A DNA stretch of 64,000 nt from Burkholderia gladioli (lineage in GTDB: Bacteria > Pseudomonadota > Gammaproteobacteria > Burkholderiales > Burkholderiaceae). Location: assembly GCF_000959725.1 (NCBI RefSeq), contig NZ_CP009322.1, positions 1,302,001 through 1,366,000 of the forward strand. The letters are read 5' to 3'. Each line of letters begins with the position of its first letter. The first letter of the stretch is position 1. The notes beneath the pieces are model-generated. The model saw only the letters and a program-made list of their open reading frames with translations. It made no database searches and had not been told where the DNA came from. Positions 53,516 through 62,108 of this stretch are shown here, in pieces. Made by a program: the position numbers and the translations under genes.

Positions 53516-55507
53516 ATGAATCGATCCGCCGCCTCGACATCCCCCGCATCCTCGTCCAGCCCGCGTTCCCGTGTTCGTCTCCCACTGCTCGCCGCGGCCG
53601 TCGCCGGGGCGGTGGCGCTGGCCTCCTGCGGCGGCAGCGACAGCGAGGTGGCGAGCGGCCCGAGCGCGCCTTCGACACCGCCGCCGGCCGCGCAGAAGCG
53701 TGCCAACATCCTGTACATCATGGCCGACGATCTCGGCTATTCCGACATCCACGCCTTCGGCGGCGAGATCAACACGCCGAACCTCGACGCGCTGGTGGGC
53801 TCGGGCCGCATCCTCGCCAACCATCATGCCGGCACGGTCTGCGCGATCACGCGCTCGATGCTGATCTCGGGCACCGACCACCACCTGGTCGGCGAGGGCA
53901 CGATGGGCGCGCCGACCGACGAACGTCGCGGCCTGCCCGGCTACGAGGGTTACCTGAACGACCGCTCGCTGTCGGTCGCGCAACTGCTCAAGGATGCCGG
54001 CTATCACACCTACATGGCCGGCAAGTGGCACCTCGGCTCGGGCATCGTCGGCAGCGCCAGCGGCGGCGGGCAGACGCCCGACCAATGGGGCTTCGAGCAC
54101 AGCTACGCGCTGCTCGGCGGCGCCGCCACCAATCACTTCGCGCACGAGCCGGCCGGTTCGAAAAACTACACGGAAGACGGCCGCTACGTGCAGCCGGGCC
54201 AGCCCGGCCAACCGGGCGGCGCCGGCGGCAGTCCCGCGGTGTTCTACTCGACCGACTTCTACACGCAGAAGCTGATCGCCGATATCGACGCGAACCACGG
54301 TGACGGCAAGCCCTTCTTCGCCTACGCCGCCTATACCTCGCCGCATTGGCCGCTGCAGGTGCCGGACCCGTGGCTGCACAAGTACGCGGGCGTCTACGAC
54401 GCCGGCTACGACGCGATCCGCAACGCGCGCATCGCGCGGCAGAAGGCGCTGGGCCTGATCCCGGCCGACTTCCAGCCGTTCGGCGGGTTGCCGGAGACGC
54501 TCACGCGCTCGCCCGCCACCGCCAACAACGGCACGCCCGCCGCGCAGTACATCAGCGCGGTGCATCCCGCCTCGGCCGGCTACAGCGACTACGGCCAGGG
54601 CAAGGTGGACAAGGCCTGGGCCAGCCTGTCGCCGGCCGAGCGCCGCGCGCAGGCACGCTACATGGAGATCTACGCCGGGATGGTCGAGAACCTCGACTAC
54701 AACATCGGCCTGCTGATCCAGCACCTGAAGGACATCGGCGAATACGACAACACCTTCATCATGTTCCAGTCGGACAACGGCGCCGAGGGCTGGCCGATCG
54801 ACTCGGGCGCCGACCCCACCGCCACCGATACCGCCAACGCGCAGGACCCGGTGTATTCGGCGCTCGGCACCGACAACGGCCAGCAGAACGCGCAGCGCCT
54901 GCAATACGGGCTGCGCTGGGCCGAGGTCAGCGCCACGCCGCTGCGCCTCAGCAAGGGGTATTCGGCCGAGGGCGGCGTGTCGGTGCCGGCCATCGTGCAC
55001 CTGCCGGGGCAGACGCGCGCCTTGCCGACGCTGAACCTGTTTACGCACGTCACCGACGACACCGCCACCTTCCTCGACGTGGCCGGCGTCACGCCGCCCT
55101 CGCAGCCGGCGCCGCCGCTGATCAACACGCTGACCGGCGTCGACGCGAATCGCGGCAAGGTGATCTACGGCGATCGCTACGTCTACCCGGTCAGCGGCAA
55201 GTCGCTGTTGCCGGTGCTGGCCGGCACCGCCACCGGCGAGGTGCATACCGCGCCGTTCGGCGACGAAGCCTATGGCCGCGCCTACCTGCGCAGCGCCGAC
55301 GGCCGCTGGAAGGCGCTGTGGACCGAGCCGCCGCTGGGGCCGGCCGACGGCCACTGGCAGCTCTACGACCTGAAGGCCGACCGCGGCGAAACCAACGACG
55401 TCTCGGCGCAGAACCCGTCGATCGTGCAAACCCTGTTCGATCAGTGGAACGCCTACATGGCCAGCGTGGGCGGCGTGGAGCCGCTGCGCCCGGTCGGTTA
55501 CTACTGA
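53516..55507 (+). CDS. Lipoprotein arylsulfatase-like sulfatase
   Basis: A 663-residue sulfatase that should release sulfate from organic sulfate esters. A lipobox LASC (Cys38) places it on a membrane surface after export. The alkaline-phosphatase-like core begins RANILYIMADDLGYSD, with metal-binding Asp residues. The active-site Cys to be turned into formylglycine is Cys109 in TVCAITRSML; the usual C-x-P/A-x-R reads C-A-I-T-R, so Ile replaces the normal Pro or Ala. Further sulfatase marks are YMAGKWHLG and FQSDNGAEGW. Low-complexity residues 45-65 follow the lipid anchor. A formylglycine-generating enzyme gene starts 10 bases after the stop. Confidence 0.9.
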   Translation: MNRSAASTSPASSSSPRSRVRLPLLAAAVAGAVALASCGGSDSEVASGPSAPSTPPPAAQKRANILYIMADDLGYSDIHAFGGEINTPNLDALVGSGRILANHHAGTVCAITRSMLISGTDHHLVGEGTMGAPTDERRGLPGYEGYLNDRSLSVAQLLKDAGYHTYMAGKWHLGSGIVGSASGGGQTPDQWGFEHSYALLGGAATNHFAHEPAGSKNYTEDGRYVQPGQPGQPGGAGGSPAVFYSTDFYTQKLIADIDANHGDGKPFFAYAAYTSPHWPLQVPDPWLHKYAGVYDAGYDAIRNARIARQKALGLIPADFQPFGGLPETLTRSPATANNGTPAAQYISAVHPASAGYSDYGQGKVDKAWASLSPAERRAQARYMEIYAGMVENLDYNIGLLIQHLKDIGEYDNTFIMFQSDNGAEGWPIDSGADPTATDTANAQDPVYSALGTDNGQQNAQRLQYGLRWAEVSATPLRLSKGYSAEGGVSVPAIVHLPGQTRALPTLNLFTHVTDDTATFLDVAGVTPPSQPAPPLINTLTGVDANRGKVIYGDRYVYPVSGKSLLPVLAGTATGEVHTAPFGDEAYGRAYLRSADGRWKALWTEPPLGPADGHWQLYDLKADRGETNDVSAQNPSIVQTLFDQWNAYMASVGGVEPLRPVGYY

Positions 55508-55517
55508 GCCGCGATCG

Positions 55518-56567
55518 ATGCGCTTCGTGACGAAAACCGCGCTGGCCGGCGTTGCGCTGTTCGCCGCCGCCTTCGCGCTCTCGTATGCGGCCGCGGGCTG
55601 GCAGGCCGCGCCCGATGCCGCGTTCGACGCGGCCAATCGCGGCCGGCCGCTGGCGCCGCTCGGCAGCGAGTCGCGCTGCGAGCGTTATGGCGGGATTCCC
55701 GCCGGCTGGCGCGAGGATCCCAAGGCGGGCATGGTCCACCTGCATGCCGGCGCCTTCGTGTTCGGCAGCCCGCGCGGCTACCCGGACGAGCGGCCGGCCG
55801 GCGACGGGCGCACCCGCGTCGGCGGTTTCTGGATCGACCAGACCGATGTCACGGTGGCCCAGTTCGACAGCTTCGTGCGGGCCACCGGCTACCTGACCGA
55901 GGCCGAGCGGCAGGGCGGCGCGGCAGTGTTCCACGTGCCCTCGCGCGAGGAACTGGCCGCGCGCGACCTGGCCTGGTGGAGCTGGGTGAAGGGCGCCTCG
56001 TGGCGGCACCCGAACGGCCCCGGCAGCAGCGTGGACGGGCGCGGCAACCTGCCGGTGACGCTGGTCACGCTGCACGATGCGCTCGCCTATGCGCGCTGGC
56101 TCGGCCGCGATTTGCCGACCGAGGCGGAATGGGAATACGCGGGCAAGGCAGGCCGCGACGGCGCCGATCTCGATGCCGCGCCGGTGGGCAGCGACGGCAA
56201 ACCCGCGGCGAACTACTGGCAGGGCGTGTTTCCGGTGATCGACACGGCCGAGGACGGCCATGCCGGGCTCGCGCCGGTAGGCTGTTATGCCGCCAACGAT
56301 TTCCGGCTCTACGACATGATCGGCAACGCCTGGGAATGGACCCGCGATGCCTACGGCGGCCCGCATCAGTCGCATACCAACGGCGACACCGCCGCCGTCG
56401 CGCCGGCCTCGCGGCCTCGCGATACGCCGATGGTGATCAAGGGCGGCTCCTTCCTCTGCGCGCGTGATTACTGCGTGCGTTACCGCGCCTCGTCGCGCGA
56501 GAGCCAGGAAGCCGACCTGGCCGCCTCGCATATCGGCTTCCGGACCATCCTGAGGGACGCCTCATGA
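55518..56567 (+). CDS. Formylglycine-generating enzyme (FGE/SUMF1 family), exported or membrane-anchored
   Basis: A 349-residue protein. An N-terminal hydrophobic helix (about residues 8-27, ALAGVALFAAAFALSYAA) acts as a signal or anchor. The FGE domain follows, with PTEAEWEYAGKAGR, NAWEWTRDA and the copper/active-site Cys pair Cys314 and Cys319 in GGSFLCARDYCVRYR, spaced as in human FGE. It oxidises the sulfatase Cys to formylglycine with O2. Many aerobic bacterial FGEs lack a leader, so export would suit modification of the exported sulfatase encoded 10 bases upstream. The stop overlaps the next gene as ATGA. Confidence 0.9.
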   Translation: MRFVTKTALAGVALFAAAFALSYAAAGWQAAPDAAFDAANRGRPLAPLGSESRCERYGGIPAGWREDPKAGMVHLHAGAFVFGSPRGYPDERPAGDGRTRVGGFWIDQTDVTVAQFDSFVRATGYLTEAERQGGAAVFHVPSREELAARDLAWWSWVKGASWRHPNGPGSSVDGRGNLPVTLVTLHDALAYARWLGRDLPTEAEWEYAGKAGRDGADLDAAPVGSDGKPAANYWQGVFPVIDTAEDGHAGLAPVGCYAANDFRLYDMIGNAWEWTRDAYGGPHQSHTNGDTAAVAPASRPRDTPMVIKGGSFLCARDYCVRYRASSRESQEADLAASHIGFRTILRDAS

Positions 56568-57427
56568 GCGGCCTCGGCAAGCCGGCCTCGCGCCGGCGAA
56601 TGGCGGCGCGCGTGCTCTGCATCGCCTTGTGCTGCGGCTGGAGCGCTGCCTGGCCCTTGCCGCCGGTGCCGGCCGTCGCCTCCGCCACGGCCGGGGCGAC
56701 AAGTCCGGCGGCGCCGCTGCGCATTGGCGTGACGCCGGGCCCGCATGCCGAGATCGCCGAGGAAGTGCGTCGCATCGCGGCCGCGCGCGGGCTGGCCATC
56801 GAGGTGCGGCGCTTCGACGATCCGGCGCGTATCGACGCGGCCCTCGCGGCCGGCCGGCTCGATGCGGCGAGCTTCGAGGACGCGCGCCAGCTCGAGGCCG
56901 CGCGCCGCGCGCACGGTTACGCGCTGAGCAGCGTCGCCCCCACCGTGACCTTGCCGCTCGCGCTCTATTCGCGACGGCTGCAAGGCCTGAACCAGCTGCG
57001 CCCCGGCGCGACCGTGGTGATCCCGGCCGACCGGCGCGGCGCCTCGCGCGCGCTGGTGCTGCTGCAGAACGAGAACCTGCTGAAGCTGCGCGAGGCGGCC
57101 GGGCTCGATGCCACGCGGCGCGATGTGACGGGCAACCGGCTCGGGCTGCGCCTGGTCGAGCGGCCCGCCGGCGAGCTGTATGCCGCGCTCGATCATGCCG
57201 ACCTGGTGGCGATGGATCGCGAGACCGCGCAGCGCGCCGGCCTGCAGCCGGGGCGCGACAGCATTGGCACCGAGGATGCGCGCTCGCCCTATGCGAGCGT
57301 GCTGACGATCCGCGATGCCGATCGCGGCCAGCCCTGGGTCGGCGAACTGGTCGCCGCCTATCACGCCGAACCGCTCGCGCACTTCCTGCTGGTGCGCTAC
57401 CAGGATTCGGTGCGGCGGCCCTGGTGA
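56564..57427 (+). CDS. Substrate-binding protein, NlpA/MetQ-like
   Basis: A 287-residue protein with a Sec signal (about residues 14-42, no clear lipobox) and a two-lobed binding fold of the NlpA/MetQ kind, starting LRIGVTPGPHAEIAEEVRRIAAARG. Relatives deliver methionine or related sulfur compounds to ABC importers. No matching MetN/MetI genes are nearby, so it is an orphan binding protein. It overlaps the FGE stop by 4 bases (ATGA) and the next gene by one base (TGATG). A role in sulfur acquisition is inferred from the sulfatase context. Confidence 0.8.
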   Translation: MSGLGKPASRRRMAARVLCIALCCGWSAAWPLPPVPAVASATAGATSPAAPLRIGVTPGPHAEIAEEVRRIAAARGLAIEVRRFDDPARIDAALAAGRLDAASFEDARQLEAARRAHGYALSSVAPTVTLPLALYSRRLQGLNQLRPGATVVIPADRRGASRALVLLQNENLLKLREAAGLDATRRDVTGNRLGLRLVERPAGELYAALDHADLVAMDRETAQRAGLQPGRDSIGTEDARSPYASVLTIRDADRGQPWVGELVAAYHAEPLAHFLLVRYQDSVRRPW

Positions 57428-58428
57428 TGCCCGGCGTGCCCGCGCGATCCTCTGTTGCGCCGATCCGGCTGGTGCCGCGCGGCGCCTCGTTCGCGCTGGC
57501 CTGTCATGCCTGCGGACGCTGCTGCAACAGCCCACCGTCGCTGTCGATGCGCGAGCTGTTCCGGCATCGCGAGCGTTTCGTCGCCAGCATCGCGATCGCG
57601 CGCGTGCCGAGGCGCCGGCTCGGCGAGCGGATCCGGATCGGCGAACTGAGCCACGAACTCGATGCCGAGGATCTGGCCGCGCACGACGCGCTGGCCGATC
57701 GCCTCTATCCACGCGTCGCGCCCGATGGCGACTGGTTGTCGATCAGCTTGCGCGGCCACGACTATCCCTCGCGCCAACGATGTCCCGCCTTGTCCGACGA
57801 AGGTCGTTGCAGCTTGCATGCGACGGGCAAGCCGGCGATCTGCGAGGCGGTGCCGCTCGATCCGCTGGCGCCCGATCGCCTGCAGGCCTTCGTGCTGGGC
57901 GCGCGTCGGGAGCAGGCGGAATGGATCGGCGCCGGCTGCCTGGTCGAGCCGGGCGAGCCCGATGTGACGGGCGTGGCCGAGCCCTTGGTCGAAGCAGGGC
58001 GCGTGCTGGCCGGCGCGGCGCTGGCGGCTTGTCGGGAGGCGCTGGAGGTGGAGCGCGCGATCTGGCGCGATGCGATCGCCGCGCAATTGATCGCGAGCGG
58101 CCCGGAATGGGCGAGAAGTTGGGCGCAACTGCCGCCGGGCGCGCACCTGACGATCCCGGTCGTGCCCGCGCTGCTGGCGATCGCGCGGATTTCGTCTCGA
58201 TGCCGCGCCGCGTCGATCGAAGTGCTCGACGGCCAGCAGCGCCTGATCACGAGCATGGTCGAGGCCGCGCTTGCACGGCGCCTGCCCGAGGATCGCGCCA
58301 CCACGCGCGAGCTGCGCGCGCATGCCGAAGCCTGCGGGAAGGCGCGGCGCGAACTGACACAGCCGGCGGCCTCGGCAGCGCCATGTCGGGATCTCGCCGC
58401 CGTCGAGGCCTGGCTCGGCCTGTCCTGA
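57427..58428 (+). CDS. YkgJ-family cysteine-cluster protein (CxxCxxCC)
   Basis: A 333-residue predicted cytosolic protein. The N-terminal metal-binding motif CHACGRCC (Cys-x2-Cys-x2-Cys-Cys) is followed by further Cys in RQRCPALSDEGRCSLH and PAICEAVPL, the typical pattern of the YkgJ zinc/iron-chelating family. The C-terminal part (about 190-333) is helical and Ala/Arg-rich, and it makes the protein longer than plain YkgJ members. Function is unknown. The start overlaps the binding-protein stop by one base, so it belongs to the sulfatase transcription unit. Confidence 0.82.
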   Translation: MPGVPARSSVAPIRLVPRGASFALACHACGRCCNSPPSLSMRELFRHRERFVASIAIARVPRRRLGERIRIGELSHELDAEDLAAHDALADRLYPRVAPDGDWLSISLRGHDYPSRQRCPALSDEGRCSLHATGKPAICEAVPLDPLAPDRLQAFVLGARREQAEWIGAGCLVEPGEPDVTGVAEPLVEAGRVLAGAALAACREALEVERAIWRDAIAAQLIASGPEWARSWAQLPPGAHLTIPVVPALLAIARISSRCRAASIEVLDGQQRLITSMVEAALARRLPEDRATTRELRAHAEACGKARRELTQPAASAAPCRDLAAVEAWLGLS

Positions 58429-58569
58429 TCCAGGCAAGCGACTATCGCGATGATCGCGCCGAGGCGCGGATGGTTCGAAGCCCGGCGCCGATATCGATAT
58501 CAGAAAGGCTTGGTTGTTGCGCCGCCGGGTGCTGATTACGCTAGTCCGTTCAGCCTCGGGAACCCACGC

Positions 58570-60294
58570 ATGATTCGCTTCGCTTCATCCGTTTCGCGAC
58601 CGGCCGCGCGCCCGTCGCCCGCTTCACGGTTTACACCTTGCGGCGTCGCCCGCGCCGCGCTGCTAGCAACGGCCACGCTGGCGCTGGCCGCCTGCGGCAA
58701 GTCCGGCGGCGACGCCGTGGCCAGCGCCTCGGCAGCCGCGCAGCAGCCGGTTTCGGGCGGCACCCTCACCTGGGGCGTCACGACCGAGCCGGTCTGCTTC
58801 GACCCGCATCGCGCCTCGCAGCAGAATGCCTTCTGGGTGATCCGCAACGTGGTCGATTCGCTGATCGACAAGCGTGCCGACGGCAGCTACGCGCCCTGGC
58901 TCGCGAAGTCCTGGAGCGTGTCCGGGGATGGCAGGGTCTACACCTTCGAATTGCGCGACGACGTGCATTTCACCGATGGCACGCGATTCGACGCGAACGC
59001 CGTCAAGGCCAACTTCGACTACATCCTCGCGAACGTGGCCACCACCTCGGCATCCTCGTCCTTGCTGGTGCATTTCGACCACGCCGAGGTGGTGTCGCCG
59101 ACTGAGGTGAAGCTGGTCATGAAACAGCCCGATTCGACCACGCTCGAATCGCTGTCGAGCGTCAAGCTCGGTTTCCTCTCGCCCAAGGCGCTGGCCTCCA
59201 ACCACGATCTCTGCGCGGGCGGCCCGGGCTTGGTAGGCACCGGCCCCTTCGTGTTCAGCGCCTATCAGCGCGGCCAGTCGGCGACCTTCACACGCAACCC
59301 CGACTACCGCTGGCAGTCGGGCCGCGCCGCGCACCAGGGCCCGGCCTGGCTGGAGCGCGTGGTTTACCGCTTCCTGCCCGAGGCGGCGGTGCGCACCGGC
59401 GCGCTTAGCTCCGGGCAGGTCGACATGATCGAGGGCGTGCAGCCGACCGACGCGCCGGTGTTCGACGGCGTCGAGGGGTATGCCTATTACACGGGGCCGT
59501 CCGCGACCACCTCGTTTACGCTCAACGTCAACTACACGGCCGCGCCGGCCGACGACGTGCGGGTGCGCCGCGCGCTGCGCGACGGCTTCGATCTCGACGC
59601 GATCGTCAAGAGCGTCTACCTCGGCACGGTGCGGCGCGCCTGGTCGAACATCGGCCCCGACAATCCCGATACGAACGCGGCGCTCAAGGGCAGCTGGGGC
59701 AACGACGTGAAGGGCGCCAACCGCCTGCTCGACGAAGCCGGCTGGACCGGGCGCGACGCCGACGGCTTCCGCACCCGGGACGGCAGGCGCCTGACGATCG
59801 AGGTCGGTTATCCGCAGCCCTACGTGCGCGACAGCCGCGACGTGCTGATCCGCGCGATCCAGTCCGCGCTGCGCCAGAACCTCGGGCTCGACCTGCGGCT
59901 GCGCATCACCACGGCCGGCGATTTCGCCAACCAGAAGGCGACCGGCATCTGGTCGATCTACCCGAACACCGACAATCCGTCCGACGTCGCGATGGAGCTG
60001 TGGGACATGCTCGGCGACCAGGGCTTCCTCTACAACGCGATCCCGAAGTCGGATCCGGTCATCACCGGCGCGATCAACCGCGCGCGGCGGCTGCCGGTCG
60101 GCGAGGAGCGCCGCGCGCTGCTGGCCGAGATCCAGCGGCGCGCGGTCGACCAGGGCTACATCGTGCCGCTGTTCGCGCCGGCCTATCACATCGCGGCTCG
60201 CTCGGACGTGCACGGCATCGGCTTCGAACCGCAGCTCGACGGGCCGAACAGCGCCTACGAGCTGTGGCTCGGCAAGCCGGCGGGCCAGGGCTGA
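58570..60294 (+). CDS. ABC transporter substrate-binding lipoprotein (peptide/opine, SBP_bac_5)
   Basis: A 574-residue lipoprotein with lipobox LAAC in LALAACGKSGG and a large family-5 peptide/nickel/opine binding domain (LTWGVTTEPVCFDPHRAS through YDLWLGK-like end). It captures its ligand in the periplasm for the permeases encoded next. The ATG at 58570 is chosen because it puts the lipoprotein signal near the N-terminus; the frame is open 40 codons more without a signal. The ligand cannot be read from sequence. It starts 141 bases after the YkgJ gene and leads a four-gene ABC unit. Confidence 0.9.
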   Translation: MIRFASSVSRPAARPSPASRFTPCGVARAALLATATLALAACGKSGGDAVASASAAAQQPVSGGTLTWGVTTEPVCFDPHRASQQNAFWVIRNVVDSLIDKRADGSYAPWLAKSWSVSGDGRVYTFELRDDVHFTDGTRFDANAVKANFDYILANVATTSASSSLLVHFDHAEVVSPTEVKLVMKQPDSTTLESLSSVKLGFLSPKALASNHDLCAGGPGLVGTGPFVFSAYQRGQSATFTRNPDYRWQSGRAAHQGPAWLERVVYRFLPEAAVRTGALSSGQVDMIEGVQPTDAPVFDGVEGYAYYTGPSATTSFTLNVNYTAAPADDVRVRRALRDGFDLDAIVKSVYLGTVRRAWSNIGPDNPDTNAALKGSWGNDVKGANRLLDEAGWTGRDADGFRTRDGRRLTIEVGYPQPYVRDSRDVLIRAIQSALRQNLGLDLRLRITTAGDFANQKATGIWSIYPNTDNPSDVAMELWDMLGDQGFLYNAIPKSDPVITGAINRARRLPVGEERRALLAEIQRRAVDQGYIVPLFAPAYHIAARSDVHGIGFEPQLDGPNSAYELWLGKPAGQG

Positions 60295-60297
60295 GCC

Positions 60298-61227
60298 ATG
60301 CTGCGCCAGATCGCGACACGCCTTGCGACCGGGCTGCTGGTGCTCTGGCTGGCCGCCAGCGCGGCCTTCCTGACCATCCATGCGTTGCCCGGGCGGATCG
60401 AGGACATCCTGGCCGGCGACCTCAGCTACCCGGGACTGCGCGAGGCGATCGCCGCGCAGTGGGGGCTCGACCGCAGCCTGCCGGTGCAATACGGCCGCTT
60501 CCTGCTGCGGCTCGCGCAGGGCGACCTCGGCACCTCGTTCGTGATGCAGCAGCCGGTGGCCGCCGTGCTGCTCGGCCAGCTCTGGCCGACCGTGCAGCTG
60601 GCCGGCTCGGCGGCCCTGCTGGCGATGCTGCTCGCGCTCATCGCCGCGGCCGCGACCGCCGGCGCGCACGACACGCATGGCGCCTGGCCGCGCCGGCTGG
60701 CCTCGGCCACCGAGCTGACGTTCACCTCGATGCCGGTGTTCTGGCTCGGGATGCTGCTGCTGATCGCCTTCTCGTTCCACCTGCGCTGGTTCCCGGTATC
60801 GGGCGGCGGCGGTTGGCGGACGCTGGTGCTGCCGGCCGTGACGCTGGCCTTGCCGACCGCGGGCGTGCTGGCCCAGGTGATGCGCGAGGCGCTCGACGAG
60901 GCCTTCGAGAGGCCCTTCGTCACCACCGTGCGCGCGCGCGGCGTGTCGGCCTTCGGGCTGCGCGTGCGGCACCTGCTGCGCCATGCGCTGGTGCCGGTGG
61001 TCACGCTGGGCGGCTGGCTGGTCGGCGGCCTGCTCGGCGGCGCCGTGATCACCGAGAAGATGTTCGGCCGGCCCGGGCTGGGCAGCGTCACGCTCGACGC
61101 GGTGACCTCGCAGGACGTACCGGTGGTGCTCGCGGTGGTGCTGCTGGCCGCCTTCGTCCATGTCGCGATCTCGACCCTGCTCGATATCGCCTATCTGTTC
61201 ATCGACCCGAGGCTGCGCAAATCATGA
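60298..61227 (+). CDS. ABC transporter permease (DppB type)
   Basis: A 309-residue inner-membrane permease with six predicted helices. The DppB-like start LLVLWLAASAAFLTIHALPG and the EAA loop VTTVRARGVSAFGLRVRHLLRHAL are visible. It begins 3 bases after the binding-protein stop and overlaps the next permease as ATGA. Confidence 0.9.
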   Translation: MLRQIATRLATGLLVLWLAASAAFLTIHALPGRIEDILAGDLSYPGLREAIAAQWGLDRSLPVQYGRFLLRLAQGDLGTSFVMQQPVAAVLLGQLWPTVQLAGSAALLAMLLALIAAAATAGAHDTHGAWPRRLASATELTFTSMPVFWLGMLLLIAFSFHLRWFPVSGGGGWRTLVLPAVTLALPTAGVLAQVMREALDEAFERPFVTTVRARGVSAFGLRVRHLLRHALVPVVTLGGWLVGGLLGGAVITEKMFGRPGLGSVTLDAVTSQDVPVVLAVVLLAAFVHVAISTLLDIAYLFIDPRLRKS

Positions 61228-62108
61228 GCGACCTGTCCATCGCGCCGGCGGCGCATTGCGTCGCGCCGCGCTCGCGAGTCCGGCACCTCGTGCGCGGCCT
61301 TGCGGGCTGGCCGCCGTCGGCCTGGCTGTCGGCCGGTTTCCTGTTCCTGCTGGCCCTGGCGCTGGCCTTTCCCGGCTGGTTCACGCCACACGATCCGCTG
61401 CTCGGCGATGTCGCGCACGCGATGCAGCCGCCCGGCGCCGGCCACTGGTTCGGTACCGACCGGATCGGCCGTGACGTGCTGGCCCGGGTAGTCTACGGCG
61501 CGCGCTACTCGCTCGTGATCGGCCTGGCGAGCATGCTCGTCAGCCTGCTGGTCGGCCTCGTGATCGGTCTGACGGCGGGGCTCGGGCCGCGCGCGCTCGA
61601 CGAAGGCGCATCGCGGATCTTCGACGTGCTGTCGGCCTTTCCGCCGATCCTGCTGTCGCTGTTCGTGGTCTCGTTCGCGGGCCAGGGGATCGTCAATATC
61701 GCGGTGGCGGTGGGCATCGCCGGGATTCCGAAGTTCGGCCGCGTGCTGCGCGCCCGCACGCTCGGCGTGCGCCGGGCCGACTACGTGCGCCATGCCCCCA
61801 GCTACGGCTATTCGCGCACGCGCGTGTTCCTGCGGCATCTGCTGCCCAACGTGCTGATCGCGATCCCGGTGGTCGCGACCATCGACATCGGCAGCGCGAT
61901 CCTGGCCGTGTCCGGGCTGAGCTTTCTCGGCCTCGGGCCGCAACCGCCCACGCCGGAATGGGGCGTGATGCTGGCCGAGGGGCGCGACGTGCTGCGTGTG
62001 GCCTGGTGGCCGAGCGTGTTCCCCGGTCTGGCGATCACCCTGACGGTGGTGGCCTTCACCGTGCTGGGCAAGACCCTGTCGCGGCAGCGGCAAGGCTCGT
62101 CTCGATGA
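61224..62108 (+). CDS. ABC transporter permease (DppC type)
   Basis: A 294-residue permease with six helices and the DppC-type features HWFGTDRIGRDVLARVVYGARYSL and the EAA loop RHAPSYGYSRTRVFLRHLLPN. The ATG at 61224 overlaps the stop of the first permease by 4 bases. It ends in an ATGA overlap with the ATPase gene. Confidence 0.9.
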   Translation: MSDLSIAPAAHCVAPRSRVRHLVRGLAGWPPSAWLSAGFLFLLALALAFPGWFTPHDPLLGDVAHAMQPPGAGHWFGTDRIGRDVLARVVYGARYSLVIGLASMLVSLLVGLVIGLTAGLGPRALDEGASRIFDVLSAFPPILLSLFVVSFAGQGIVNIAVAVGIAGIPKFGRVLRARTLGVRRADYVRHAPSYGYSRTRVFLRHLLPNVLIAIPVVATIDIGSAILAVSGLSFLGLGPQPPTPEWGVMLAEGRDVLRVAWWPSVFPGLAITLTVVAFTVLGKTLSRQRQGSSR

